Source: Spirochaeta africana DSM 8902
GTDB taxonomy: Bacteria > Spirochaetota > Spirochaetia > DSM-27196 > DSM-8902
DNA length: 64,000 nucleotides
Assembly: GCF_000242595.2 (NCBI RefSeq)
Contig: NC_017098.1
Coordinates: 682,001 to 746,000 of the forward strand
Direction of reading: 5' to 3'
The translations under genes were made by a program, and so were the position numbers. The notes beneath the pieces were generated by a model, which saw nothing but the letters and a program-made list of their open reading frames with translations, searched no databases and was not told the origin of the DNA. Positions within the stretch are counted from its first letter, which is position 1. Each line of letters begins with the position of its first letter. Below, one piece after another: positions 17,705 to 25,747 of the stretch.

Positions 17705-17854
17705 ATGAAAAAACTCATCGTTTTGTTGATTTCCGCAACAGCGCTGGCATTTGCCGTGGCGGCATGTGAGCCAGTGGATGACGAGTTCATGGACGAGCAG
17801 TTCATGGATGATCAGATGATGGAGGAAGATCCCATGATGGATGACGGCTTCTAA
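17705..17854 (+). CDS. 49-residue Met/Asp-rich lipoprotein
   Basis: A very short gene with strong start signals: GGAGG at 17693-17697 and ATG at 17705. It encodes a signal peptide MKKLIVLLISATALAF with lipobox AVAAC, so the mature lipopeptide begins at C21. The 29-residue mature part is almost only Asp, Glu, Met, Phe and Gln, with 13 acidic residues and 6 Met, in a loose repeat (DEFMDEQFMDDQMM). A perfect terminator follows within 25 nt, which supports a real, separately expressed gene. Function is unknown. The acid/Met composition could bind cations (Ca, Mn, Cu), but that is speculation. Confidence 0.8.
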   Translation: MKKLIVLLISATALAFAVAACEPVDDEFMDEQFMDDQMMEEDPMMDDGF

Positions 17855-17874
17855 ACAAGGCTGTTGCATCATCA

Positions 17875-17899
17875 AGCCCCCGGAACCGGGGGCTTTTTT
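17875..17899 (+). terminator. terminator of the small lipoprotein gene
   Basis: AGCCCCCGG, AA loop, CCGGGGGCT, then a run of T. It ends in the stop codon of the convergent acetyltransferase gene. Confidence 0.93.
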
Positions 17900-18383
17900 A
17901 TTGCCTCAGCGGACATTCCCAGAACATGGCGTGGCCGGTGGTATCGTTCAGTCGATAGGCCTGAAACCCGTGGCGCTGGTACAGCCGCTGGGCGCCGTGA
18001 TTACCGCTGAGCACCTCCAGGGTGATTTTGCAGCAATCGCGCTTGCGTGCCTCCTCGGCTACGGCCGCCAGCAGGGTGCTACCGATCCCGCGGCCTCGCC
18101 AGGCCGGCAACACCGCCAGGTCGTGAATGTTCAGAAGTGGACGGCATTGAAAGGTCGAGAACTGCATAAAGCAGTTTGCCAGCCCGATCGGTAACTGGTT
18201 CAGTTCGGCAAGCAGGGTGAAGCCGTGCGGGATGGCATGCAGGCGGTCCGCCAGGTGGTTTCGGGTATACTGGCTCAGGCCCGTGCCGGTGTCACCCAGG
18301 GCATAGCTTTCCATGATTTCCAGTAAAGCAGCGGCGTCCCGCTGAGTAGAGAGGTCGGCGTGGCGTACCTTGATTGAACTCAT
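17898..18383 (-). CDS. GNAT family N-acetyltransferase
   Basis: A 161-residue single-domain GNAT. The acetyl-CoA binding motif A is clear: NIHDLAVLPAWRGRGIGSTL (R/Q-x-x-G-x-G/A as RGRGIG), followed by AAVAEEARKRDCCKITLEVL and the C-terminal GAQRLYQRHGFQAYR. Substrate is unknown; small amines or protein N-termini are typical. Its start overlaps the stop of the upstream acetyltransferase by 4 nt, so the two GNAT genes are translationally coupled. Confidence 0.88.
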   Translation of the reverse strand: MSSIKVRHADLSTQRDAAALLEIMESYALGDTGTGLSQYTRNHLADRLHAIPHGFTLLAELNQLPIGLANCFMQFSTFQCRPLLNIHDLAVLPAWRGRGIGSTLLAAVAEEARKRDCCKITLEVLSGNHGAQRLYQRHGFQAYRLNDTTGHAMFWECPLRQ

Positions 18384-19228
18384 CCCAGGTTTCCTCCGAT
18401 TCTGCTGAAAACCGCATGCGGCTGCCAGTCCAGTGGTTGTCCCAGGTACATGCGTTTGGCCTGCATGGTCTTTTTCCAGTTGTGTATTTCCAGGATGCGG
18501 CGGCCCTCATGGTTCTGCTGCGGCAGGGTGGCCTTGCCGGTGGGGCTGGTCCGGGTTTTGCACTCCAGTAATGCAGCCGCAGCGGCTGGGGTTTCGGCAG
18601 CAATTGCCCCCTCGCCAAGCTGCGGCAGGTAGTAGCCGCGAATCCCTTCGCTGTCGCGATATACGATCGCGTGGTGGAGCTGATTACCGAGTACAGCCAC
18701 GCGATCCTCGCCGGATATGCGTTTATCCAGCTCGTGCAGGCCGGGAATATCTGCAGCCCGCACGGCAGTGATGCCAGGGATCCCGTGAGCCTCTGCCGGT
18801 ATTCCAGCAGCCCCCGGGGCAGGGGCTGCTGTACCATCCGGCATGGCCTGACGGCGATAGAAGGCATATTCGCAGTCGGTAGCAAACCCTGCCTTGGCGT
18901 ACAGGGGAGCACCATCGCTGGAGGCAAACAGCGAGATCGTGCTGCAGCTATGTGTACGCAGGGTTTGTACCAGTGTCTCTACGGTGGTCGCGCCGATTCC
19001 CCGACGTCGATAGTCCGGGTGTGTGATTATATGAGCCAGCCAGCCGGTGCTGCCGTATCGAATGGCTGCCCCGACGCCGACCAGTCTGGTGTCCATGCGG
19101 ATTCCGACGGGATGAATCGACGGGTGTGACAGGTACCAGTCGAATACCGGTACGATATCCGGCCAGTCTTCAGGCTGCAGGGGTGCGAGATCGGAGAGGT
19201 CTTTTGATTGTAACGGGTAGGGATGCAC
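18380..19228 (-). CDS. two-part GNAT acetyltransferase
   Basis: 282 residues. The N-terminal GNAT domain has IITHPDYRRRGIGATTVETL (motif A, RRRGIG) and DGAPLYAKAGFATDCEYAFY. A Pro/Ala-rich linker (about residues 128-150) leads to a second domain with RAADIPGLHELDKRISGEDR. This resembles the second half of YitH-like two-domain GNAT proteins, which have a degenerate C-terminal GNAT fold. Substrate is unknown. It heads a two-gene unit with the smaller GNAT gene. No terminator separates it from the beta-barrel gene, which is upstream in the same orientation. Confidence 0.8.
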   Translation of the reverse strand: MHPYPLQSKDLSDLAPLQPEDWPDIVPVFDWYLSHPSIHPVGIRMDTRLVGVGAAIRYGSTGWLAHIITHPDYRRRGIGATTVETLVQTLRTHSCSTISLFASSDGAPLYAKAGFATDCEYAFYRRQAMPDGTAAPAPGAAGIPAEAHGIPGITAVRAADIPGLHELDKRISGEDRVAVLGNQLHHAIVYRDSEGIRGYYLPQLGEGAIAAETPAAAAALLECKTRTSPTGKATLPQQNHEGRRILEIHNWKKTMQAKRMYLGQPLDWQPHAVFSRIGGNLG

Positions 19229-19257
19229 GTTGGTCCTCGCAATCGGTTGGAAGATCT

Positions 19258-19950
19258 TCAGAATCTGAAGCTGCCGCCTATACCTACCGAGATCCCGCGA
19301 AGCCGGATGCGGGTATCGGTGGAAACCGGCTCAGCTGCAGCGGTGTTGCCCGGATTGGTGGTATCGATAGTATAGGCTTCGGCTTCGGCACTGAACGGGC
19401 TGCTGGCTTGATAGTATCTGCCGGACAGCGAGATACCGATCTGTGGTGTGACCTTGAACTCGATGCCGGACTCCAGGTACCAGCCAAGACCCAGGCCAAG
19501 CTCGGTTTCCAGTGAACCGGGCACCAGCGCAACGATCTCGTCGGTGGACTCAGCGAAATGCTGTGCCAGGGTGTGTTCCAGGACCTGATATACCGGCATC
19601 CAGTTGAGGACCCCGCCGCCGCCGGCAGCCAGGGCAACCGGGCCGATGTCCAGGCTCGCCCGCAACCCAACTGTGCCGATCAGGTTGTCGCTGTAAATCC
19701 ATGGGGAATCTGCATCGTCGGTATCCGGCAGCAGTCCGTTTACCTTGATGTAGGTAAACCCGACGGGGATGCTGAGATAGGGAGTTACTCCGATACTGGT
19801 GGAAAGCCCGGTCTCCACTGCCGGGCTGCCCTCGCGATGAAGCATGCTCTCCGGCAGGAATACCGAAAAGCCGCTGCCGAACGACTGGGCAGCGGCCGAG
19901 GGAGCGAACAAGAGACCGGTCAGGATCAAGGCTGCAACATATCGTTTCAT
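19258..19950 (-). CDS. outer-membrane beta-barrel protein
   Basis: 230 residues with a cleavable signal peptide (MKRYVAALILTGLLFAPSAAAQ). The mature part alternates polar and hydrophobic residues in short strands, with Gly/aromatic turns (LGLGLGWYLESGIEFKVTPQ, ISLSGRYYQ). It ends in an aromatic residue, GISVGIGGSFRF, the usual sorting signal of outer-membrane barrels. About eight strands are likely. No ligand can be named. Its neighbours do not explain its role. Confidence 0.75.
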   Translation of the reverse strand: MKRYVAALILTGLLFAPSAAAQSFGSGFSVFLPESMLHREGSPAVETGLSTSIGVTPYLSIPVGFTYIKVNGLLPDTDDADSPWIYSDNLIGTVGLRASLDIGPVALAAGGGGVLNWMPVYQVLEHTLAQHFAESTDEIVALVPGSLETELGLGLGWYLESGIEFKVTPQIGISLSGRYYQASSPFSAEAEAYTIDTTNPGNTAAAEPVSTDTRIRLRGISVGIGGSFRF

Positions 19951-20140
19951 ACCTTAAGTATAGCAGGAGCAGTGGGCTCTGTGCAGTCTTTTTTGTGTTG
20001 TAACAAAACGACACCCGCGATACGCCCCGTTCCAAACAGCCATAACAGTACGAAAATGTAGTCAAAAAACAATTTGCGACAAAACAGTGGTTATATTATG
20101 TCGAAGTTACCATAATGAATGCAATGCAAGGAGGCATCGA

Positions 20141-20500
20141 ATGAAGCTCATGATTGTAGATGATTCCAACATAATGCGGCGGGCGATTCAAAAATATCTG
20201 TCCCCTATGGGGCTTGATCTGGCCGCAACCGCTGCCGACGGCATCACCGCATTACGGCTGTTCGGTCAGTATCGACCGGATGTGGTTACGATGGACATTA
20301 CCATGCCGGAGCTGGACGGGTTGGGCTGCCTGGTCGAGATGCTGAAGATCAAGCCGGATACCCGGGTTCTGATTGTAACCGCGCTGTCGGATCCCGAAAC
20401 CGGACTGGAAGCGGTGCGCAAGGGCGCACGCGGGTTTCTGACCAAACCCTTTACCGAGGCTGAACTTCAGGAAGAAATCTCGCATGTGATGGGGGTGTAG
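20141..20500 (+). CDS. CheY-like single-domain response regulator
   Basis: 119 residues, receiver only. The start at 20141 follows AAGGAGG. Acidic pocket D7/D8 (IVDDS), phospho-acceptor D52 (TMDITMPELDG), a conserved Thr in VTALSD, and the TKPF lysine are present. It is immediately followed by a CheX homologue and then a CheA-like kinase fused to an ammonium transporter. It is therefore probably the phosphorylation target of that kinase. It may act on the flagellar motor or on another output; it has no output domain of its own. Confidence 0.92.
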   Translation: MKLMIVDDSNIMRRAIQKYLSPMGLDLAATAADGITALRLFGQYRPDVVTMDITMPELDGLGCLVEMLKIKPDTRVLIVTALSDPETGLEAVRKGARGFLTKPFTEAELQEEISHVMGV

Positions 20501-20502
20501 TG

Positions 20503-20949
20503 ATGACCGAGACACAGTTACGGGCGTTTATTCAGGTGGTAGTGGATTATTTCGCTGGCCTGCCTGCAGAGAATGCAGAGATGGGGATTCCCTATATGCG
20601 GGAGGGGGACACGATTTTGCTGGATCATACCGGCCTTATCGGGATCTCCGGTGCGCAGCGGGGCGGGGTGTATGTGACCGCAGACGAGGCGATGCTGCGC
20701 GATCTGGCCGGGGTAATCCTGGGGGAGAGTGACATCAGTACCGAGGATCTGGTGGACATGGTCGGTGAGCTGACCAATACCATCGCGGGCAATGTTCGCA
20801 AGTCATTTGGCAGCGGTTTCATGATATCGGTGCCAATCATGCTGCGGGGTAAGCCCGATGACATTCTGATGAAGCTGCGACCGCCGGTATTCGTGATACC
20901 GATTCAGTGGCGCAGTCACAAACTGTACCTCTCGGTGGGGCTGGAGTAG
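20503..20949 (+). CDS. cheX: CheX-like CheY-P phosphatase
   Basis: 148 residues from ATG 20503, 2 nt after the cheY stop; a GTG at 20500 is the alternative. The CheX/CheC/FliY family motif ExxN is present as E89-L-T-N92 in DMVGELTNTIAGNVRKSFGS. These two side chains insert into the CheY active site and speed dephosphorylation. Overall length and the beta-sheet pattern (ILLDHTGLIGISG, GGVYVTADEAML) match CheX, the main CheY-P phosphatase in spirochaetes. Its place between cheY and the kinase gene makes a complete write/erase module. Confidence 0.88.
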   Translation: MTETQLRAFIQVVVDYFAGLPAENAEMGIPYMREGDTILLDHTGLIGISGAQRGGVYVTADEAMLRDLAGVILGESDISTEDLVDMVGELTNTIAGNVRKSFGSGFMISVPIMLRGKPDDILMKLRPPVFVIPIQWRSHKLYLSVGLE

Positions 20950-20986
20950 GTGCGCGACTATCGCCGCATGTATGCGGGGGGATAAC

Positions 20987-23791
20987 ATGGAAGTATCAAT
21001 GAGTGTGATCGATACCCTGTGGGTGGTAACCGCCGCCGCACTGGTTTTCTTTATGCAGGCCGGGTTTTCTTTGCTGGAGTCCGGTCTGACCCGATCAAAA
21101 AACAGCATAAATGTTGCCATCAAGAACCTGACCGACCTGGGCGTCTCGATTATCTGCTACTGGCTGTTCGGGTTTGCCCTGATGTTCGGGGTGAGCCGTT
21201 TCGGGCTGCTGGGCAGCAGCGGATTTCTGTTTTCTGCCAACGGTGCGATGTGGCCGGCGGCATTCTTCCTGTTTCAGGCCATGTTCTGCTCTACTGCGGC
21301 AACCATTGTGTCCGGCGCGGTAGCCGAACGGATGCGCTACATCAGCTACATTGCATCCACCGTGCTGCTTGCAGCCTTGATCTACCCGGTGCTGGGCCAC
21401 TGGGTATGGGGCAGCGGTCTGATTGGCGGCAGCGGCGGCTGGCTGGAGGCCCTGGGGTTTGTCGATTTCGCTGGCTCGACGGTGGTGCATTCCACCGGCG
21501 GCTGGATAGCCCTGGCAGCTCTGTTGATCATCGGTCCACGGCGTGGGCGTTTTACCGAAACCGGCAGCCGTCGGATTCCCGGTTCGAACATACCGATGGC
21601 CGTTGTCGGGGTCATGATCCTCTGGTTTGGCTGGTTTGGCTTTAACGGCGGCAGCACCCTGGGGATGACGCCGGATGTCCCGCAGATACTGGTGAACACC
21701 GCGATTGCCGCGGCCGCCGGTATGGTTGGTGCCCTGATTATCGGATGGCCGTTGTCCGGGCATCCGGATGTAGGGTTCGTTCTGAACGGATCCCTGGCCG
21801 GTCTGGTGGGAATAACCGCAGCCGCCCCGTTTGTGGTGGAGTGGCAGGCAGCGGTTATCGGGGTTATTGGCGGGGCGGTAATGCTGCTGTCGTCCTGGGG
21901 GCTGGAGCGGGCCCGGATAGACGATGCGGTTGATGCCGTTCCGGTTCATCTGATTGCCGGGATATGGGGAACCCTGGCTGTGGGGGTGTTCGGGCAGCTT
22001 GATCTGATTGGAACCGGGCTGAGTCGCTGGGATCAGGTGCGGGTCCAGGGGCTGGGTATCGGGGTAATCGGTGTCTGGGCATTCTTTGTGCCGCTGCTGC
22101 TGCTGTGGCTGCTGAACAGAGCGATGCCGCTGCGGGTAACCGAGGAACAGGAGCTGTCCGGGCTGAATGTAGCCGAACACGGTGCCTCAACCGAGTCCTG
22201 GGACTTGCTGCAGGTGATGGAGCAGCATCGACACAGCGGGGATCTGAGCCAGAGGGTGCCGGTGGAGCCGTTTACCGAGGTTGGCGCCATCGCCGGACAG
22301 TACAATGCCGTGCTCGACAGCCTGAATGAGAATGTGGTGGCCAAATCGGAGTACCTGACTATTCTGGATAATGTAAGCGATGGGCTGTTCCTGATCGATA
22401 GCCAGATGCGAATCGCGCCGTCGTACTCCCGTACGGTAGAAAGCCTGCTGGACACCGCGGTACCAGCCGGTGATTCGCTGGTGTCCCTGCTATCGCGGTT
22501 GCTGCCTGAGCGTAAGCTCCGTTCGGTGCAGGAGTTTCTGCTGCTGTGCTTTGAGGACAAGGTGGATCATCGCACGGTAATGAAACTGAATCCCCTGCAG
22601 CAGGAAGAATTCTTCTACGACAAGGGCGAGGGCAGCCTGGTCAGTCGGCATCTGCAATGGAGCTTTACCCGCGTGCTTGATACCCTGGATTCGCGTCCCC
22701 GGCTGATGGTGCTGGTGCGGGATGTAACCGAGCAGGTGCAGCTCGGTGAGCAGATGGAGCAACAGCGGCGCGAGAGTGCCGGCGAGATGGAACTGCTGTA
22801 TCGCATCCTGCATATAGATCCTGGCATGCTGCGTGAATTCATCGATGGGGTGGAGCAGAACATTGCCGCCATCAATCAGGAGCTTGAATCGGGGGCCGCC
22901 GGCAACAGGCTGGATCTGCTGTTTTCCCTGGCTCACCGGATAAAGGGAGACGCGGCGCTGTTGGGTCTGGATTTTATCGCCGAGCGTGCCCATGAGCTGG
23001 AGGAGGAACTGGCCGGTTTGCAGGCCCGCGCTCAGGTGCGCAATGAGGACTTTCTGCCGCTGACAATTGCGGTAAGCCGATTGGCCTCGATGGCGGCAAA
23101 GGCACGGGGGGTTACCCGCCGGCTCTCCAATTTTCAGCGCAGCTTTGCTGCCCAGGATAATTCTGACCGGGCGTTTATCGAGGCTGCGGTACGGCGAACT
23201 GTTGACCGGGTCGCACAGGATAGCGGCAAACAGGTCGAGCTTTCGGTTTCGATTGATGCAGCCGGGCTGCCTGACCGACTCGGTCGCAGTGTACGGGATG
23301 CCCTGGTGCAGCTGGTGCGCAACGCGGTTGTCCACGGCATCGAGTTGCCCGAGCAGCGCCAGCTGGCAGGTAAACCGGCAGCGGGACAGCTGCAGGTCAG
23401 GGTGTATAACGAGACAGTCGGACAGCAGGTACTGCTGTGTGTGGTGGTTCGGGATGATGGTGCTGGTCTTGATCTGGAGCGGCTGAAGCAGCAGGCGGTG
23501 CGTAGTGGACGCTACTCGTCACGGGATGCCGAGCGCTGGACACCGGAGGATGTCGCCCGGCTGATATTTGCTGGTGGGGTGTCGACTGCAGACAGGGCAA
23601 GCCTGCATGCCGGGCGTGGTGTCGGGATGAGTATCGTTGGAACAGCGGTACGCCAGCAGCAGGGCCGGATATCGGTTCTCTACCAGCCCGGGGTGTATAC
23701 CGAGTTCACCCTGCGGTTCCCGGCCGATCGGGCAGTCAAAGCACCGGAGATATCGGGGGCACCGGCTGCGGAGCAGGCCGCGCTGGTGTAG
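20987..23791 (+). CDS. ammonium transporter fused to a CheA-like histidine kinase
   Basis: 934 residues; ATG 20987 follows GGGGGGA. Residues 1-380 are a complete Amt/MEP transporter. The phenylalanine gate region is FFLFQAMFCSTAATI, D160 is in VDFAG, and the twin pore histidines are H168 and H321. A HAMP-like helix (about 405-450) and a PAS-like segment (455-585) follow. Next comes an HPt domain with phospho-acceptor H650 (LAHRIKGDAALLG). The CheA-type ATPase has N-box QLVRNAVVHGIE, G1 VRDDGAGLD, F-box LIFAGGVST and G2 GRGVGMSIVG. It lacks the CheA P2 and CheW-like domains. It is the third gene of cheY-cheX-amt/kinase, so ammonium passage or binding probably drives phosphorylation of the CheY. 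Confidence 0.92.
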   Translation: MEVSMSVIDTLWVVTAAALVFFMQAGFSLLESGLTRSKNSINVAIKNLTDLGVSIICYWLFGFALMFGVSRFGLLGSSGFLFSANGAMWPAAFFLFQAMFCSTAATIVSGAVAERMRYISYIASTVLLAALIYPVLGHWVWGSGLIGGSGGWLEALGFVDFAGSTVVHSTGGWIALAALLIIGPRRGRFTETGSRRIPGSNIPMAVVGVMILWFGWFGFNGGSTLGMTPDVPQILVNTAIAAAAGMVGALIIGWPLSGHPDVGFVLNGSLAGLVGITAAAPFVVEWQAAVIGVIGGAVMLLSSWGLERARIDDAVDAVPVHLIAGIWGTLAVGVFGQLDLIGTGLSRWDQVRVQGLGIGVIGVWAFFVPLLLLWLLNRAMPLRVTEEQELSGLNVAEHGASTESWDLLQVMEQHRHSGDLSQRVPVEPFTEVGAIAGQYNAVLDSLNENVVAKSEYLTILDNVSDGLFLIDSQMRIAPSYSRTVESLLDTAVPAGDSLVSLLSRLLPERKLRSVQEFLLLCFEDKVDHRTVMKLNPLQQEEFFYDKGEGSLVSRHLQWSFTRVLDTLDSRPRLMVLVRDVTEQVQLGEQMEQQRRESAGEMELLYRILHIDPGMLREFIDGVEQNIAAINQELESGAAGNRLDLLFSLAHRIKGDAALLGLDFIAERAHELEEELAGLQARAQVRNEDFLPLTIAVSRLASMAAKARGVTRRLSNFQRSFAAQDNSDRAFIEAAVRRTVDRVAQDSGKQVELSVSIDAAGLPDRLGRSVRDALVQLVRNAVVHGIELPEQRQLAGKPAAGQLQVRVYNETVGQQVLLCVVVRDDGAGLDLERLKQQAVRSGRYSSRDAERWTPEDVARLIFAGGVSTADRASLHAGRGVGMSIVGTAVRQQQGRISVLYQPGVYTEFTLRFPADRAVKAPEISGAPAAEQAALV

Positions 23792-23908
23792 ACTGCAGCC
23801 GCGCTGGTGCAAGCTGCAGCCGAGATGGTACAGGCCGGGATGATGTGAACCGCGAAGTTGGAAGCTGCAGCTGCCACGGTGCAAGTCGCAGCCATAATAG
23901 TGCGGGCC
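23773..23908 (+). repeat. degenerate 21-bp repeats across the end of the Amt-kinase gene
   Basis: Units begin at 23773 (22 nt), 23795, 23816, 23867 and 23888 (21 nt each). A 30-nt spacer lies before the fourth unit. All units start GCAG and share a central GGTG/GGTA-like core. The stop codon of the kinase gene lies in the first unit. Read through in the same frame, the repeats would encode Ala-rich helix such as AAALVQAAAEMVQ, with two stops. The array ends exactly at the stop codon of the convergent permease gene. Confidence 0.6.
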
Positions 23909-24814
23909 TCAGCCCGGATGATGGAGGCGGCGGCCGCGCAGCGGCCCCTCCGGGGCCAGTACCGCGATTATGGCGAACACCAGGAAGGCCACCAGCACGA
24001 TGCTGCCGCCCGAGGCGACGTTCAGGATAAACGAAAAGTAGATCCCGGCAGCCGAGGAGCCGGCACCAATCAGTGCGGCCAGCGCCATCATCACCGGCAG
24101 GCGGTGGGTCAGCATCGACGCCGCCGCACCGGGGATAATCAGCATGGCCACCACCAGGATAACCCCGACCGTTTCCAGGCTGGTGACAATAGTCAGGGTT
24201 AACAGCAGCATCAGCCCGTAGTGGATTGTTGCTGTCGGCATCCCGATAGCGCTGGCATGGACGGGATCAAAGCAGTACAGCAGCAGCGGCTTGTAAAAGA
24301 CTGCCACACAGGCCAGCGCCAGCAGACCGGCAGCCAGAGTTCCGGCAGCCTGTTGCAGGTTTACTCCCAGCACATTGCCGAACAGGATGTGCATAAGGTG
24401 GGTGGAGGTAGCGATCCTGGATATGAGTACAATCCCCAGGGCAAATGCGGCGGTAAACAGGATCCCCATGGCCGAGTCTTCCTTGATACGGGAGTTGCGC
24501 TGCAGAAAGCCGATGCCAATAGAGGTAACCGACCCGCTGACAAAGGCCCCGAAAAACAGCGGGATGCCGAGCAGATACGCAATCGCTACACCAGGCAAAA
24601 CGGCATGGCTGATAGCATCACCCAGCAGCGCCCATCGTTTGAGCACGACATAGCAGGACAACACCCCGCACATAGTACCGACTATCAGCGCGGTAACCAG
24701 GGCTCGCTGCATAAAGTTGTACTGGAACGGCCCGGATACTGCCTCCGGCAGCAGCTGGATGCCAAACATCAGGACAGCGGTGATCGCGCGGACCAGGTTT
24801 TCAAAAATGCTCAT
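23909..24814 (-). CDS. metal ABC transporter permease (TroC/ZnuB/MntC-like)
   Basis: 301 residues from ATG 24814, which overlaps the ATPase gene stop by 4 nt and follows GGAGG. It is an ABC-3 family permease with about eight or nine membrane segments. Typical blocks are GVLSCYVVLKRWALLGDAIS, HAVLPGVAIAYLLG, and the C-terminal SLETVGVILVVAMLIIPGAA. The family imports Mn, Zn or Fe with a separate binding protein, which is not encoded in this window. With the ATPase gene it forms a two-gene unit under a palindromic operator. Confidence 0.92.
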   Translation of the reverse strand: MSIFENLVRAITAVLMFGIQLLPEAVSGPFQYNFMQRALVTALIVGTMCGVLSCYVVLKRWALLGDAISHAVLPGVAIAYLLGIPLFFGAFVSGSVTSIGIGFLQRNSRIKEDSAMGILFTAAFALGIVLISRIATSTHLMHILFGNVLGVNLQQAAGTLAAGLLALACVAVFYKPLLLYCFDPVHASAIGMPTATIHYGLMLLLTLTIVTSLETVGVILVVAMLIIPGAAASMLTHRLPVMMALAALIGAGSSAAGIYFSFILNVASGGSIVLVAFLVFAIIAVLAPEGPLRGRRLHHPG

Positions 24815-25605
24815 GATACTACCTCCGGGCGATGATACCCGCGCTCCAGGGCCTCGCCTGCCAGCATCTCGGCCGGGTTGCCAACCGCGACAATGGTTCG
24901 GTTCACCAGTACCACCATGTCTGCGGTCTCCCGTACCGTCGGCAGGTCGTGGGTTACCATCAGCACAGTTCTGCCGTTGCGGCATTGCTCGCGCAGAATG
25001 CCAAGAATAATCTGCTCCGAGTGGCGATCAACGCCAGCCAGGGGTTCATCCAGTAAAAGGATCTGCGGTTCCTGGGCCAGCGCCCGCGCCAGGAAAACCC
25101 GTTTCTTCTGCCCGCCCGAAAGCGCACCGATCGGGCGATTGGCCAGTTCTGCTATCTCCATACGCTGCAGGGCCTGGCGGGCCTGTTCATGGTGGGAGTG
25201 CCCGATAAAGCGCGGCGGCAGAAACCGGCGCAGACCGCCATCCTGTCGACAGCGGCCGTAGCGCCCGCTCAGCACCACGTCCCATACCCGGATCGGAAAA
25301 TCCCAGTCGATGTCGGTTTCCTGCGGCACGTAGCCCACTGCATTTGCCCGCCGGGCATGCCGTATGTCCTGACCGTTCACCATCATGGCACCGGATGATG
25401 GGCGTTTGGTGCCGGTGAGCAGCTTGAACAGGGTCGATTTCCCGGCGCCGTTAGGACCGACAACCGCAATGAACTGCCCGCGCGGCAAGGCAAGTTCGAC
25501 GTTTTCCAGGGCACGCACCGCGCCGTAGTCAGCACTGATGCCGGCTGCATAGACTGAACAGGCAGTGTTGGCAGCTGGGGCGGTTGATTCCGGCGTGGGG
25601 GTCAT
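24811..25605 (-). CDS. metal ABC transporter ATP-binding protein (TroB/ZnuC/MntB-like)
   Basis: 264 residues. Walker A is GPNGAGKST. The Q-loop is in YVPQETDIDWDFPI, a block typical of the manganese/zinc/iron class. The signature is LSGGQKKRVFLARALAQEP, Walker B is ILLLDEPLAGVD, and the H-loop is MVTHDLPTV. It is coupled to the permease by a 4-nt overlap. Which metal it handles cannot be read from this subunit. The palindromes between it and the divergent NAD(P)-binding gene suggest control by a metal-responsive repressor. Confidence 0.94.
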   Translation of the reverse strand: MTPTPESTAPAANTACSVYAAGISADYGAVRALENVELALPRGQFIAVVGPNGAGKSTLFKLLTGTKRPSSGAMMVNGQDIRHARRANAVGYVPQETDIDWDFPIRVWDVVLSGRYGRCRQDGGLRRFLPPRFIGHSHHEQARQALQRMEIAELANRPIGALSGGQKKRVFLARALAQEPQILLLDEPLAGVDRHSEQIILGILREQCRNGRTVLMVTHDLPTVRETADMVVLVNRTIVAVGNPAEMLAGEALERGYHRPEVVS

Positions 25606-25636
25606 GATCAGCCTCCTGTCTAGTGTTAATCATAAT

Positions 25637-25666
25637 ATCAAACTGTATAGTTTGATTAATCAAACT
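25637..25666. promoter_or_regulatory. overlapping palindromic operator, probably metalloregulatory
   Basis: Three copies of one 8-bp half-site: ATCAAACT (25637-25644), AGTTTGAT (25649-25656) and ATCAAACT (25659-25666). The first two form an inverted repeat with a 4-bp gap, and the last two a perfect 18-bp palindrome. The two centres are 11 bp apart, one helical turn. The site lies 30-60 bp upstream of the ABC ATPase start and overlaps A/T-rich promoter-like sequence. A DtxR/MntR/TroR-type or Fur-type repressor is a reasonable guess. Confidence 0.65.
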
Positions 25667-25747
25667 ATGCTGATAGTGGCGGGTATTGTCAAGGTGCGGC
25701 GCTGTAATAACCGGCCCTATCCTGTTACAGTAGGGGGTGGAGGTTAT

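Noticed and set aside
23858-24202. Plus-strand ORF starting MEAAAATVQ after the Amt-kinase gene
   Set aside because: It begins inside the degenerate repeats and then runs antisense to the permease gene; no ribosome site.
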